A stretch of 34,882 nt of DNA from RGIG8709 sp045537065 (GTDB lineage: Bacteria > Bacillota > Clostridia > Monoglobales > Monoglobaceae). The stretch covers positions 1-34,882 of the forward strand of contig JAZSOT010000082.1 in assembly GCA_045537065.1 (NCBI GenBank). The letters are read 5' to 3'. The notes under the pieces were generated by a model. The model saw only the letters and a program-made list of their open reading frames with translations, did not search any database and had not been told where the DNA came from. The translations under genes were made by a program, and so were the position numbers. Shown here in pieces: positions 1 to 8,428 of the stretch (the stretch's first letter is position 1; each line of letters opens with the position of its first letter).

Positions 1-2
1 AA

Positions 3-74
3 AACTGTGGCAATACACTCCTTAAAATAGTCAAAGCTATAGAAAAATATAAAAAGTCCACAGTGTTTTATTGA
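3..74 (+). CDS. Possible 3' end of an upstream gene (partial)
   Basis: Frame 3 is open from the window edge to a TGA at 72-74 and would encode 23 residues ending IEKYKKSTVFY. The composition (Lys, Ile, Glu) suits a protein C-terminus in this genome, and the stop lies 33 bases before the argB start, as expected for an upstream operon member. I do not recognise it, and it does not look like the end of ArgJ or ArgC. It could equally be a chance open stretch. Confidence 0.25.
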   Translation, partial: NCGNTLLKIVKAIEKYKKSTVFY

Positions 75-106
75 TTATATCATAAAGGTTAAAAGAAAGG
101 AGAGTA

Positions 107-1009
107 TTGATATATTTAGAACTAAATATATCATACAAGAAAGTTATGATAACAGAAAATTCAGGAAGAGCAGAAGTGCTTGTTGAGGCACTTCCATATA
201 TACAAAAATATTATGGCAAGGTTGTTGTAGTTAAATACGGCGGAAATGCTATGATAAACGAAGAGTTGAAAAATGCGGTAATGAGAGATATTGTTCTTTT
301 GTCTCTTGTTGGAGTAAAGGTTGTTTTAGTTCACGGTGGCGGTCCTGAAATTTCGGATATGCTGAAAAAAGTTGGCAAAGAAAGTAAGTTTGTTGACGGT
401 CTTCGTGTAACCGATAAGGAAACAGTTGATATTGTCCAGATGGTTCTTGCAGGGAAGGTTAACAAAAGCCTTGTGGGACTTATCCAAAGTGAGGGCGGAA
501 GAGCAATAGGTCTTTGCGGTGCTGACGGACATATGATTCATGCGGAGAAAATGAATGATGCTTTAGGCTATGTTGGAAGTATAACAAAAATTGACACAAC
601 TCCTATTGAGGATTTACTTGAGAAAAACTATATCCCTGTTGTTTCAACAATTGGCTGCGATGATGATGGAAATGTATATAATATAAATGCAGACACGGCT
701 GCTGCTAAAATTGCAGGAGGTCTTAATGCAGAATGTCTTATTTCAATGACCGATATAAAAGGCTTGCTTCGTGATAAGGATAATGAAAACACTTTAATTC
801 CACTTGTTTATGCATCCGATGCTCCAAAGCTTGTTGAAGAGGGCATTATTTCAGGTGGTATGATACCAAAGATAGAATGCTGTGTAGATGCTCTTTCTGA
901 GGGCGTGAAAAAGGTGTTTATACTTGATGGCAGAGTTCCCCACTCAATTATTATGGAGCTTTTGACCGATGAAGGCCTTGGTACCATGTTTGTTAAAAAA
1001 GGAGAATAA
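107..1009 (+). CDS. argB: Acetylglutamate kinase ArgB
   Basis: Phosphorylates N-acetyl-L-glutamate, the second step of arginine synthesis, in the cytosol. It is an amino-acid kinase fold protein: KYGGNAM at residues 43-49 with the phosphate-binding Lys43, HGGGPEI at 76-82, DGLRVTD at 97-103, NINADTAA near 190, and SGGMIPK near 250. The N-terminal helix before the kinase core (AEVLVEALPYI) is the extension typical of arginine-inhibited, hexameric enzymes, so feedback inhibition by arginine is likely. The start is uncertain. TTG at 107 has a good AAGGAG (97-102), though only four bases away; ATG at 146 fits the family length better (287 residues) but has no clear ribosome binding site. A palindrome covers the region between them. 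It is first of four arginine genes; argR begins one base after the stop. Confidence 0.95.
   Translation: MIYLELNISYKKVMITENSGRAEVLVEALPYIQKYYGKVVVVKYGGNAMINEELKNAVMRDIVLLSLVGVKVVLVHGGGPEISDMLKKVGKESKFVDGLRVTDKETVDIVQMVLAGKVNKSLVGLIQSEGGRAIGLCGADGHMIHAEKMNDALGYVGSITKIDTTPIEDLLEKNYIPVVSTIGCDDDGNVYNINADTAAAKIAGGLNAECLISMTDIKGLLRDKDNENTLIPLVYASDAPKLVEEGIISGGMIPKIECCVDALSEGVKKVFILDGRVPHSIIMELLTDEGLGTMFVKKGE
108..133. repeat. 26-bp near-perfect palindrome at the argB start
   Basis: Arm TGATATATTTAG (108-119) and arm CTAAATATATCA (122-133) are exact reverse complements around a central AA. It starts one base inside the TTG start codon of argB and ends before an alternative in-frame ATG at 146. It could be an operator (ArgR is encoded next door, but the match to known ARG boxes is poor) or an RNA hairpin that affects translation start. 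Confidence 0.6.
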
Positions 1010-1010
1010 T

Positions 1011-1490
1011 ATGAATACAAAGGATAATTTGAAGTATTCAAAAAAGGAAAGACAGGATCTTATTATAAAGCTCATAAGTGAAAATCCTGTTGAAACGCAA
1101 GGCCAGCTCACAAGCTGTCTTATAGAAAATGGCTTTGATGTGACTCAGGCAACGGTTTCAAGAGATATAAAGGAGCTTCGTCTTATAAAGATTTCGGATA
1201 AGCTTGGAAGATATTGCTATGCTCTTCCTGAAAAGGAAAGCGGAGCAGGGGTTATGGGCAGATATTCTGCAGTTTTAAGACACGCTGCAGTTTCTGTTAA
1301 GGAAGCCTGCAACATTGTTGTTTTAAAAACAATTCCTGGCTCAGCTCAGGGGTGTGCTGTTGCTATCGAAACCTTAAAGCTTGATAATGTTATCGGACTT
1401 ATTGCGGGGGATGATACAATTTTTATTGCAACCGAGGGTGAAGAACAGGCGAAAACTTTGGCAAGGGAAATAGAAGAACTTATATATTAA
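1011..1490 (+). CDS. argR: Arginine repressor ArgR
   Basis: Arginine-responsive transcription factor of the ArgR/AhrC family, 159 residues, which is the usual length. The N-terminal winged helix shows the recognition segment QATVSRDIKELRLIK. The C-terminal hexamerisation and arginine-binding domain has PGSAQG followed by GLIAGDDTIF. The ATG at 1011 is preceded by AAAGGAG inside the end of argB. An in-frame ATG 42 bases upstream lies within argB coding and is not needed. The gene sits between argB and argD with 1 and 13 bases of spacing, so the repressor is cotranscribed with the pathway it controls, which suggests autoregulation. In many Firmicutes argR (ahrC) sits instead near recN, so this placement is mildly unusual. 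Confidence 0.95.
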   Translation: MNTKDNLKYSKKERQDLIIKLISENPVETQGQLTSCLIENGFDVTQATVSRDIKELRLIKISDKLGRYCYALPEKESGAGVMGRYSAVLRHAAVSVKEACNIVVLKTIPGSAQGCAVAIETLKLDNVIGLIAGDDTIFIATEGEEQAKTLAREIEELIY

Positions 1491-1503
1491 GGAGATATTT
1501 TGG

Positions 1504-2664
1504 ATGAACATAAAGGAAATTGACAAATCGTATGTAGTGGGAACCTACCATAGACTTAATGTTGCAATTGTGGAAGGTAAGGGCTCATATTTATATGATG
1601 AAAATGGAAAAGAATATCTGGATTTTGGAAGCGGAATAGCGGTTAACACCTTTGGTGCCTGTGATGAAATCTGGCAGAATGCGGTGAAAGAGCAGATATC
1701 AAAAATTCAGCATACCTGCAATTATTATTACACAGAGCCTTGTGCCAAGCTTGCGAAAATTCTTTGCGAGAAATCAGGAATGGATAAGGTTTTTTTCTCC
1801 AATTCAGGAGCTGAGGCAAATGAATGTGCTATAAAGGCCGCGAGAAAATATGGAACTGATAAGGATGAAAACAAAAATGTTATCATAACATTGAAAAACA
1901 GCTTCCACGGAAGAACAATTTCCACTCTTTCTGCAACAGGCCAGGATGTTTTTCATAAAAGTTTCATACCGTTCACAGAGGGCTTTTTGTATGCAGAACC
2001 AGGTAACTTTGAAGATGTGAAAAAAATGGCAGACGAAAATAATTGCTGTGCAATAATGATGGAGGTTATTCAGGGCGAAGGCGGTGTTAATAATTTAAGC
2101 CTTGACTTTGTAAAAAAATGCGAAGAACTTTGCAAAGAAAAGGATATGCTCTTAGTTATTGACGAAGTTCAGACAGGAAACGGAAGATGCGGGAAATATT
2201 TTGCATATATGAATTATGGGGTGAAACCTGATATTGTAACAACTGCAAAGGGGCTTGCAGGAGGACTTCCAATAGGTGCTTGTCTGTTCTCTGAAAAAAC
2301 CTCAGGGGTGCTTGGATATGGAACTCACGGCTCAACCTTTGGGGGAAATCCCGTGTCCTGTGCGGCAGCCTGCAGCATAGCAGAAAGAATTGACGATGTA
2401 TTCTTAAAAGATGTCAGCGAAAAAGGTGAATACATAAAGAAAAAACTGCTTGAAATAAATGGCGTAAATAATGTTAGCGGAATGGGACTTATGATAGGTA
2501 TAGAGCTTGAAAAGAATGCAGGCGATGTGCTTTCAGAATGTCTTGAAAATGGACTTTTGGTTTTGACCGCAAAGGATAAGTTAAGACTTCTCCCACCGCT
2601 TAATATAAGTTATGAGGATATTGACAAGGGTCTTGAAATATTAAAAGGAGTGATAGAAAAATGA
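1504..2664 (+). CDS. argD: Acetylornithine aminotransferase ArgD
   Basis: PLP-dependent class III aminotransferase, 386 residues, converting N-acetylglutamate semialdehyde to N-acetylornithine with glutamate as amino donor. Visible family marks are NSGAEANE at 100-107, the fold I Asp in VIDEVQTG (Asp220), and the Schiff-base lysine Lys249 in TTAKGLAGG, followed by HGSTFGGNP. The length is typical of ArgD, and the arginine operon context favours ArgD over ornithine or GABA aminotransferases. GGAGAT lies seven bases before the ATG. The stop overlaps the argF start as ATGA (2661-2664), so translation of the two is probably coupled. Confidence 0.96.
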   Translation: MNIKEIDKSYVVGTYHRLNVAIVEGKGSYLYDENGKEYLDFGSGIAVNTFGACDEIWQNAVKEQISKIQHTCNYYYTEPCAKLAKILCEKSGMDKVFFSNSGAEANECAIKAARKYGTDKDENKNVIITLKNSFHGRTISTLSATGQDVFHKSFIPFTEGFLYAEPGNFEDVKKMADENNCCAIMMEVIQGEGGVNNLSLDFVKKCEELCKEKDMLLVIDEVQTGNGRCGKYFAYMNYGVKPDIVTTAKGLAGGLPIGACLFSEKTSGVLGYGTHGSTFGGNPVSCAAACSIAERIDDVFLKDVSEKGEYIKKKLLEINGVNNVSGMGLMIGIELEKNAGDVLSECLENGLLVLTAKDKLRLLPPLNISYEDIDKGLEILKGVIEK

Positions 2665-3563
2665 AACATTTATTAAAACTTATGGATTTTTCAAAGGAAG
2701 ATATAAACGAGGTTTTAGACCTTGCGGCAGACCTTAAATATAAAAAGAAAAATGGTATTCCCCACGAACTTTTAAAAGGTAAATCACTGGGGATGATTTT
2801 CCAGAAATCATCAACAAGAACAAGAGTTTCTTTTGAGGTTGGAATGTATGACCTTGGCGGAAACCCGATGTTTTTAAGTGCAAATGATTTGCAGATAGGA
2901 AGAGGGGAACCAACAGAAGATACAGCAAGAGTTTTATCTAGATTTTTAGATGGAATTATGATAAGAACATATGAACAAAAAGAGGTTGAAGATCTTGCAA
3001 AATATGGCTCAATTCCCATTATAAACGGACTCACAGATTATTGTCATCCATGTCAGGTTTTAGCTGATTTAATGACAATAAAAGAACATAAGGGAAAGCT
3101 TGAAGGGTTAAAGCTTTGCTTTGTAGGTGACGGAAATAATATGGCAAATTCTTTAATCGTTGGCGGTATAAAAATGGGAATGAAGGTTGCAATTGCCTGC
3201 CCGAAAACACATCAGCCGGATTCAGAGCTTATGAAATGGGCTGCTGAAACAGGTGAATTTCTATGCACAGATGATATTTTTGAAGCGGCTATAGATGCAG
3301 ATGTTTTAGTAACAGATGTTTGGGCATCAATGGGTCAGGAAAGCGAAGCAAATGAAAGAAAAGAAATTTTTAAAGGCTTCCAGATAAACAACGAGCTTTT
3401 ACGTGTTGCAAAAGGTGATGCAATGGTGCTCCATTGTCTCCCTGCACACAGAGGAGAGGAAATAACTGCAGAAGTTCTCGAAGAACATGCGAATGAAATC
3501 TTTGACGAGGCAGAAAACCGTCTCCACGCACAAAAAGCGGTTCTTGTTAAACTTATGGGATAA
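2661..3563 (+). CDS. argF: Ornithine carbamoyltransferase ArgF
   Basis: Forms citrulline from ornithine and carbamoyl phosphate. The carbamoyl-phosphate loop SSTRTRVSFE begins at residue 50, HPCQ is at 129-132, the ornithine-binding stretch VTDVWASMGQE is at 217-227, and the catalytic-Cys motif HCLPAHRGEE is at 258-267. These separate it from aspartate carbamoyltransferase. At 300 residues it has normal length. It is the last gene of the arginine operon, overlapping argD by four bases, and is followed directly by a strong terminator. argC, argJ, argG and argH are not in the window. Confidence 0.97.
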   Translation: MKHLLKLMDFSKEDINEVLDLAADLKYKKKNGIPHELLKGKSLGMIFQKSSTRTRVSFEVGMYDLGGNPMFLSANDLQIGRGEPTEDTARVLSRFLDGIMIRTYEQKEVEDLAKYGSIPIINGLTDYCHPCQVLADLMTIKEHKGKLEGLKLCFVGDGNNMANSLIVGGIKMGMKVAIACPKTHQPDSELMKWAAETGEFLCTDDIFEAAIDADVLVTDVWASMGQESEANERKEIFKGFQINNELLRVAKGDAMVLHCLPAHRGEEITAEVLEEHANEIFDEAENRLHAQKAVLVKLMG

Positions 3564-3579
3564 TTTAATATTAATAGGT

Positions 3580-3607
3580 AAAAGGAGAGCATTATGCTCT
3601 CTTTTTT
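3580..3607 (+). terminator. Terminator of the arg operon
   Basis: Arms GAGAGCAT and ATGCTCTC around one base, extended by a G-T pair and A-T pairs, then a run of six T. It lies 17 bases after the argF stop. Confidence 0.9.
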
Positions 3608-3695
3608 AATTTCGTAAAAATAAACACAAGGTGATTATGTGTTTTGTGCAAGTTGCTAAAAGTTCAAAATAGTCAAAAAGAATTTCTTGTATATA

Positions 3696-3724
3696 TTGAC
3701 AAATGGTAATAAAAAAAATATAAT
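3696..3724 (+). promoter_or_regulatory. Consensus sigma-A promoter for the EF-G-like gene
   Basis: TTGACA (3696-3701), a 17-base spacer and TATAAT (3719-3724) match the consensus at all 12 positions. Transcription should start near 3731, giving a leader of about 50 bases before ATG 3784, with GGAGGG at 3768-3773. Confidence 0.85.
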
Positions 3725-3783
3725 TGAAATATAGTATATAAGATATACAGTAATATAAATATTGGACGGAGGGTTAGACGAAA

Positions 3784-5847
3784 ATGAAAGATTATTTGGC
3801 TAGCGATATAAGAAATATCGCAATTGTAGGACATGGACAGAAGGGAAAAACATCCCTTTGTGAAGCACTACTTTATTCATGCGGTGCAGTTGAGCGTATG
3901 GGAAGCGTGCAGAGCGGAACAACAGTGAGCGATTATGATGCAGAAGAAACAAAAAGACATTGTTCTGTTAACACATCACTTATGTCAGTTGAATGGGCTA
4001 ATACAAAAATTAATATATTGGATACACCTGGATTTTTTGATTTTGAAAGCGAAAAAATCAGCGGTCTTACTGCTGCAGACTGTGCAGTTATAGTTATAAG
4101 CGGGAAATCAGGCGTTGATGTTGGCTCAGAAAAAGTCTGGGATTATTGTAAAAAACATAATATTCCTGTTTGCTTCTTTGTTAACAAGCTGGATAGTGAA
4201 AAATCAGATTTTCAGAAAACTCTTCAGGGACTTAAAGATGCATTCGGACCAACTATTGCACCGTTTTTGCTTCCTGTTAAAGAGGGAGACAGCATAAACG
4301 AATTTATAAATGTTGTTGGAATGTATTCAAGAAAATTCAGTGAAGGCGCATATAACGACGGACCTGTTCCAGAGAGCAAAATGGATGAAATCGCACCTAT
4401 CAGGGAGATGATTATGGAAGCGGTTGCAGAAACTGATGATGAACTTATGGAAAAATATTTCGCAGGAGAAGAATTCAGCGAAGAAGAAATAGAAAGAGCA
4501 TTAAGACACGGAACAAAGAGAAAAACAATTGTTCCCGTTATCTGCGGAAGTGCCATTAAAAATCAGGGAACAAAGCTTTTGCTTGATGCAATAGTGAGAT
4601 ATTTCCCCGGACCTCACAGAATTGAGGATATGCTTGCGATGGATAAGAATGGTGAACCTGTTGAACTTGCGGCAGACCCGGCAGGAAGTCTCGTCGCACG
4701 CTGTTTTAAAACAATTTCTGATCCGTTTATTGGAAGATTAAGCTTTATAAGAGTTTATCAGGGTACTATCAAAAAAGAAGATATTCTCTATAATTCAAAA
4801 ACAGGAAAAGAAGAAAAGGTAAGCAAAATCTGTTCTATGATGGGCAAGAAGCAGACAGATATATTAGAGGTTAAGGCAGGGGATATAGCAGTTATTCCAA
4901 AGCTTTCCGAAACATCAACAGGAGACACTCTCTGTAAGAAAGATAACATACTTACTCTTGAAGATGTTGAGTTCCCGAAGCCTTGTATGTCAATGGCGAT
5001 TCTCCCTGAATCAAAGGGTGATGAAGAAAAGATAAGTGCAGGCTTACATAAGATTATGGAAGAAGACCCAACCCTATCAATGGAACTTAACACAGAAACT
5101 CATCAGCAGCTTATAAAGGGTATAGGTGAACAGCATATTGAGGTTGCAATAAGCAAGCTTAAGAATAAATTTGGTGTTGGTGTTAAGCTTGAAGCACCGA
5201 AAATTGCTTACAGAGAAACTATAAGAAAGAGTGTTAAGGCAGAGGGTAAACACAAGAAACAGTCAGGCGGACATGGTCAGTATGGTCATGTATGGATAGA
5301 ATTTGAGCCTTGTGATTCAGATGAACTAGTATTCTGCGACAACGTATTTGGCGGAGCAGTTCCAAAGAATTATTTCCCTGCAGTTGAAAAAGGCTTAAGA
5401 GATTCAATGCTAAAAGGTGTTCTTGCGGGCTATCCTGTTGTGGGACTTAAGGCAACCTTATATGATGGTTCATATCACCCCGTTGATTCATCCGAAATGG
5501 CATTCAAAACTGCCGCATCAATTGCATATAAGGCAGGGCTTCAGGAAGCATCTCCTGTTCTTTTAGAGCCTGTTGGAACATTAACCATAACAGTTCCCTC
5601 ATCATATATGGGTGATATTATGGGCGATGTAAATAAACGCCGCGGAAGAGTTCTTGGAAACGAGCCGGTTGATGAAAAGAATGTTAAAATTATTGCTGAC
5701 GTTCCCGAGGGCGAAATGGGAAGCTTTGCAACAGAGCTTAAATCAATGACTCAGGGAAGAGGAAGCTTTGAATTTGAATTTAAGGGCTATGAACAGGTTC
5801 CCGATATGATTGCAAAGAAGATAATCGAAAACGGAAGCAAAGAATAA
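3784..5847 (+). CDS. EF-G-like translation factor GTPase (EF-G paralogue)
   Basis: 687-residue TRAFAC GTPase with the full EF-G domain order: G domain, domain II, then the III-V region with the YGHVWIEFEP and GSYHPVDSSEMAFK type motifs. G1 is GHGQKGKT (16-23), G3 is DTPG (80-83), G4 is NKLD (134-137), and a CGSA motif serves as G5. It departs from canonical EF-G where catalysis occurs: the RGITI switch I motif is replaced by RHCSVN, and the His of DTPGHVDF is Phe84 (DTPGFFDF). The FusA2-type paralogues also lack this His, so this is probably a subfamily trait rather than decay. The main translocase is expected to be a separate fusA beside the rps genes. Its role is uncertain; ribosome rescue, stress translation or ribosome binding without rapid GTP turnover are possible. 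It is monocistronic between its own promoter and terminator. Confidence 0.9.
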   Translation: MKDYLASDIRNIAIVGHGQKGKTSLCEALLYSCGAVERMGSVQSGTTVSDYDAEETKRHCSVNTSLMSVEWANTKINILDTPGFFDFESEKISGLTAADCAVIVISGKSGVDVGSEKVWDYCKKHNIPVCFFVNKLDSEKSDFQKTLQGLKDAFGPTIAPFLLPVKEGDSINEFINVVGMYSRKFSEGAYNDGPVPESKMDEIAPIREMIMEAVAETDDELMEKYFAGEEFSEEEIERALRHGTKRKTIVPVICGSAIKNQGTKLLLDAIVRYFPGPHRIEDMLAMDKNGEPVELAADPAGSLVARCFKTISDPFIGRLSFIRVYQGTIKKEDILYNSKTGKEEKVSKICSMMGKKQTDILEVKAGDIAVIPKLSETSTGDTLCKKDNILTLEDVEFPKPCMSMAILPESKGDEEKISAGLHKIMEEDPTLSMELNTETHQQLIKGIGEQHIEVAISKLKNKFGVGVKLEAPKIAYRETIRKSVKAEGKHKKQSGGHGQYGHVWIEFEPCDSDELVFCDNVFGGAVPKNYFPAVEKGLRDSMLKGVLAGYPVVGLKATLYDGSYHPVDSSEMAFKTAASIAYKAGLQEASPVLLEPVGTLTITVPSSYMGDIMGDVNKRRGRVLGNEPVDEKNVKIIADVPEGEMGSFATELKSMTQGRGSFEFEFKGYEQVPDMIAKKIIENGSKE

Positions 5848-5864
5848 AACGTAAATTAAATAAT

Positions 5865-5897
5865 AACTCCTTTTGCTATATGCAAGAGGAGTTTTTT
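5865..5897 (+). terminator. Terminator of the EF-G-like gene
   Basis: A 12-bp stem (AACTCCTTTTGC with GCAAGAGGAGTT, one G-T pair), loop TATAT, then six T. It lies 18 bases after the stop codon. Confidence 0.9.
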
Positions 5898-5929
5898 ATT
5901 CTGTAATTTGTAGGTAGAAATTTTGCATA

Positions 5930-5945
5930 ACACAATATATTGTAT
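5930..5945. promoter_or_regulatory. NrdR box 1
   Basis: ACACAATATATTGTAT matches the 16-bp NrdR-box palindrome (acaCwAtATaTwGtgt) with one changed base near the right end. It lies in the 390-base gene-free stretch 5848-6237 before nrdD, exactly 100 bases upstream of box 2. Confidence 0.75.
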
Positions 5946-6029
5946 GCGAAAAATCAAATTGTTTAAAAAATTATACCATTTTATGCACAAATCAGGTTAA
6001 TTTTCCAAAAACTGTAAACAAAAGAAAAA

Positions 6030-6045
6030 ACACAATATATTGTGT
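6030..6045. promoter_or_regulatory. NrdR box 2
   Basis: ACACAATATATTGTGT is a perfect 16-bp palindrome and a full match to the NrdR-box consensus. It lies about 75 bases upstream of the nrdD -35 element. NrdR is the ATP/dATP-sensing repressor of ribonucleotide reductase genes. Confidence 0.85.
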
Positions 6046-6059
6046 AAAAAATTTTTTAA

Positions 6060-6077
6060 ACACAATACCGCTTGTGG
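6060..6077. promoter_or_regulatory. Degenerate third NrdR-like site
   Basis: ACACAATA at 6060-6067 repeats the left half of the box and starts exactly 30 bases after box 2, the phasing usual for paired NrdR boxes. The right half is degraded: TTGTGG appears two bases too far along. Confidence 0.4.
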
Positions 6078-6120
6078 TAAGGCTTACAGGGTTTTTATAA
6101 AAAAAGTGCAAAAAAATGTG

Positions 6121-6149
6121 TTGACAGAGCGTATTTTTTATACTATACT
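6121..6149 (+). promoter_or_regulatory. Sigma-A promoter of nrdD
   Basis: TTGACA (6121-6126), a 17-base spacer and TATACT (6144-6149). The predicted start near 6156 leaves an 80-base leader to ATG 6238. This also rules out the longer in-frame ORF beginning at 6040. Confidence 0.8.
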
Positions 6150-6237
6150 TAAAAATGTACCGTTTAAAACGAATAAAATTATTACATATATGAAAAAAAT
6201 ATCGGAAAAAAGTATTTCACGGGGGAGGAAAAGGGAA

Positions 6238-8415
6238 ATGAAAATTATTAAGAGAAACGGAGCAGAAGCAAATTTTGACAGAGAAAAAATTGTCGCTGCT
6301 ATTGAAAAAGCAAATAAAGCAACAACTGATGAAAGAGAGCTTGCAAGGTGGCAGATAGATGGAATTGCACAGACAGTTGAAGAAACTGCAAAGTGTATGA
6401 ACAGAGCTCTTTCCGTGGAAGAAATTCAGGAGCTTGTCGAAACGCTTCTTATGAAACAGGGGGCTTATGAAACTGCAAAGAGATATATCCGTTATCGTTA
6501 CACAAGAAGCCTCATAAGAACATCAAACACAACGGATAACCAGATTTTATCACTTATAGAATGTAACAATGAAGAGGTTAAGCAGGAAAATTCAAATAAA
6601 AATCCAACTGTAAACAGTGTACAGAGAGACTATATGGCAGGTGAGGTTAGCAAGGATATAACAAGAAGACTTCTTCTTCCTGAGGATATAGTAAAGGCCC
6701 ACGATGAGGGATTAATTCATTTCCACGATGCTGATTATTTTGCACAACATATGCATAACTGCGACCTTGTAAACCTTGAAGATATGCTACAGAACGGAAC
6801 AGTAATCAGTGAAACAATGATAGAAAAACCACATAGTTTTTCTACAGCATGTAATATTGCGACACAGATTATTGCTCAGGTTGCAAGCAGTCAGTATGGG
6901 GGACAGAGTATATCTCTTACACATCTTGCTCCATTTGTACAGATTTCAAGAGAAAAAATCAGAAAAGACGTTGAAAAGGAATTTGAAATTTTAGGTCTTG
7001 AAAAGGACGAGAACAGAATTGTTGATATAGTTGAAAAAAGAGTAAGGGCGGAAATAAAAAGAGGAGTTCAAACCATTCAGTATCAGGTTGTGACTTTAAT
7101 GACAACCAATGGTCAGGCACCTTTTGTAACCGTATTTATGTATCTTGGGGAAGCAAAATCAGAGCAGGAAAAGAAAGACCTTGCGATTATTATAGAGGAA
7201 GTTTTGCTTCAACGCTGTCAGGGTGTTAAAAATGAAAAAGGTATTTATATAACACCTGCATTTCCAAAGCTTATTTATGTTCTTGAAGAGGATAATATAA
7301 AGGAAGATGCTCCTTATTATTATTTAACAGAGCTTGCCGCAAAATGTACAGCAAAGCGTATGGTTCCTGATTATATTTCAGAAAAGATTATGCTTAAGCT
7401 TAAAGTTGACTCTAACGGTGACGGAAATTGTTATACCTGTATGGGATGCAGAAGCTTTTTAACTCCTTATGTTGATGAAAACGGAAAGCCTAAGTATTAC
7501 GGAAGATTTAATCAGGGTGTTGTAACTATAAATCTTGTTGACGTTGCTTTAAGCGCAAGCCGTGATAAGGATAAATTCTGGGATGTTCTTGATGAGAGAC
7601 TTGACCTTTGCCACAGAGCGCTAAAGTGCCGTCATGAAAGACTTGAGGGAACAATGACAGATGCTGCTCCTATTTTATGGCAGCACGGTGCTCTTGCCCG
7701 TCTTGGAAAAGGGGAGACTATAGATAAGCTATTGCACGGCGGATATTCAACAATTTCCCTTGGATATGCAGGTCTTTGGGAATGTGTTTATGCATTGTCA
7801 GGTAAAAAGCTCACAGAGGCGGAGGGCGAAGAACTTGGACTCCTTATTATGCAGAAATTGAATGATGCTTGTGCAGAATGGAAAGAGGCTGAAAATATTC
7901 ATTATTCACTATATGGAACACCTCTTGAATCCACAACCTATAAGTTTGCAAAATCATTGCAGAAACGCTTTGGCGTTCTTCCTGGCATAACAGATAAGAA
8001 TTATATAACAAATTCATATCATGTTCACGTAACGGAGGAGATAGATGCATTTTCAAAGCTTGCCCTTGAAAGCAAGTTCCAGGCATTATCACCGGGCGGG
8101 GCAATAAGCTATGTTGAAGTTCCCAACATGCAGAATAATATTGAGGCAGTTCTTGAAATTATGAAATTTATATATGACAATATTATGTATGCAGAGCTTA
8201 ACACAAAGAGCGACTATTGCCATGTGTGCGGATATGAGGGTGAAATTCAGGTAGTTAAGGATGAAGATGGAAAGCTCATCTGGAAATGCCCTAACTGTCA
8301 GAATCATGATCAGGAAAGAATGAATGTTGCAAGAAGAACCTGCGGATATATCGGAACGCAGTTCTGGAATCAGGGCAGAACTCAGGAAATAAAAGAAAGA
8401 GTTATGCATTTATAA
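6238..8415 (+). CDS. nrdD: Anaerobic ribonucleoside-triphosphate reductase NrdD
   Basis: Class III ribonucleotide reductase, 725 residues, making dNTPs under anaerobic conditions through a glycyl radical. The N-terminal ATP-cone (about 1-90, starting MKIIKRNGAEANFD) is the allosteric site. Catalytic-domain cysteines include Cys401 and Cys404 in TCMGCRS. A zinc site is formed by Cys661/Cys664 and Cys684/Cys687. The radical glycine is Gly703 in RRTCGYIG near the C-terminus. The start is ATG 6238, preceded by GGGGGAGG at 6221-6228 and lying downstream of the promoter. Upstream NrdR boxes indicate NrdR repression. The activase gene nrdG follows after a hairpin. Confidence 0.97.
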   Translation: MKIIKRNGAEANFDREKIVAAIEKANKATTDERELARWQIDGIAQTVEETAKCMNRALSVEEIQELVETLLMKQGAYETAKRYIRYRYTRSLIRTSNTTDNQILSLIECNNEEVKQENSNKNPTVNSVQRDYMAGEVSKDITRRLLLPEDIVKAHDEGLIHFHDADYFAQHMHNCDLVNLEDMLQNGTVISETMIEKPHSFSTACNIATQIIAQVASSQYGGQSISLTHLAPFVQISREKIRKDVEKEFEILGLEKDENRIVDIVEKRVRAEIKRGVQTIQYQVVTLMTTNGQAPFVTVFMYLGEAKSEQEKKDLAIIIEEVLLQRCQGVKNEKGIYITPAFPKLIYVLEEDNIKEDAPYYYLTELAAKCTAKRMVPDYISEKIMLKLKVDSNGDGNCYTCMGCRSFLTPYVDENGKPKYYGRFNQGVVTINLVDVALSASRDKDKFWDVLDERLDLCHRALKCRHERLEGTMTDAAPILWQHGALARLGKGETIDKLLHGGYSTISLGYAGLWECVYALSGKKLTEAEGEELGLLIMQKLNDACAEWKEAENIHYSLYGTPLESTTYKFAKSLQKRFGVLPGITDKNYITNSYHVHVTEEIDAFSKLALESKFQALSPGGAISYVEVPNMQNNIEAVLEIMKFIYDNIMYAELNTKSDYCHVCGYEGEIQVVKDEDGKLIWKCPNCQNHDQERMNVARRTCGYIGTQFWNQGRTQEIKERVMHL

Positions 8416-8428
8416 GATTATTTGTTAT

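Noticed and set aside
1..69. Inverted repeat AAAACTGTGG (1-10) with CCACAGTGTTTT (58-69)
   Set aside because: The loop is 47 bases, one arm has an extra base, and the left arm touches the window edge; not a convincing terminator or attachment site.
6040..6237. 66-residue N-terminal extension of nrdD
   Set aside because: It begins inside NrdR box 2, upstream of the promoter at 6121-6149, has no ribosome binding site, and the family start MKIIKRNG is at 6238.
5848..6237. A small gene hidden in the 390-base gap before nrdD
   Set aside because: No ORF with a ribosome binding site; the stretch is accounted for by a terminator, NrdR boxes, the nrdD promoter and its leader.
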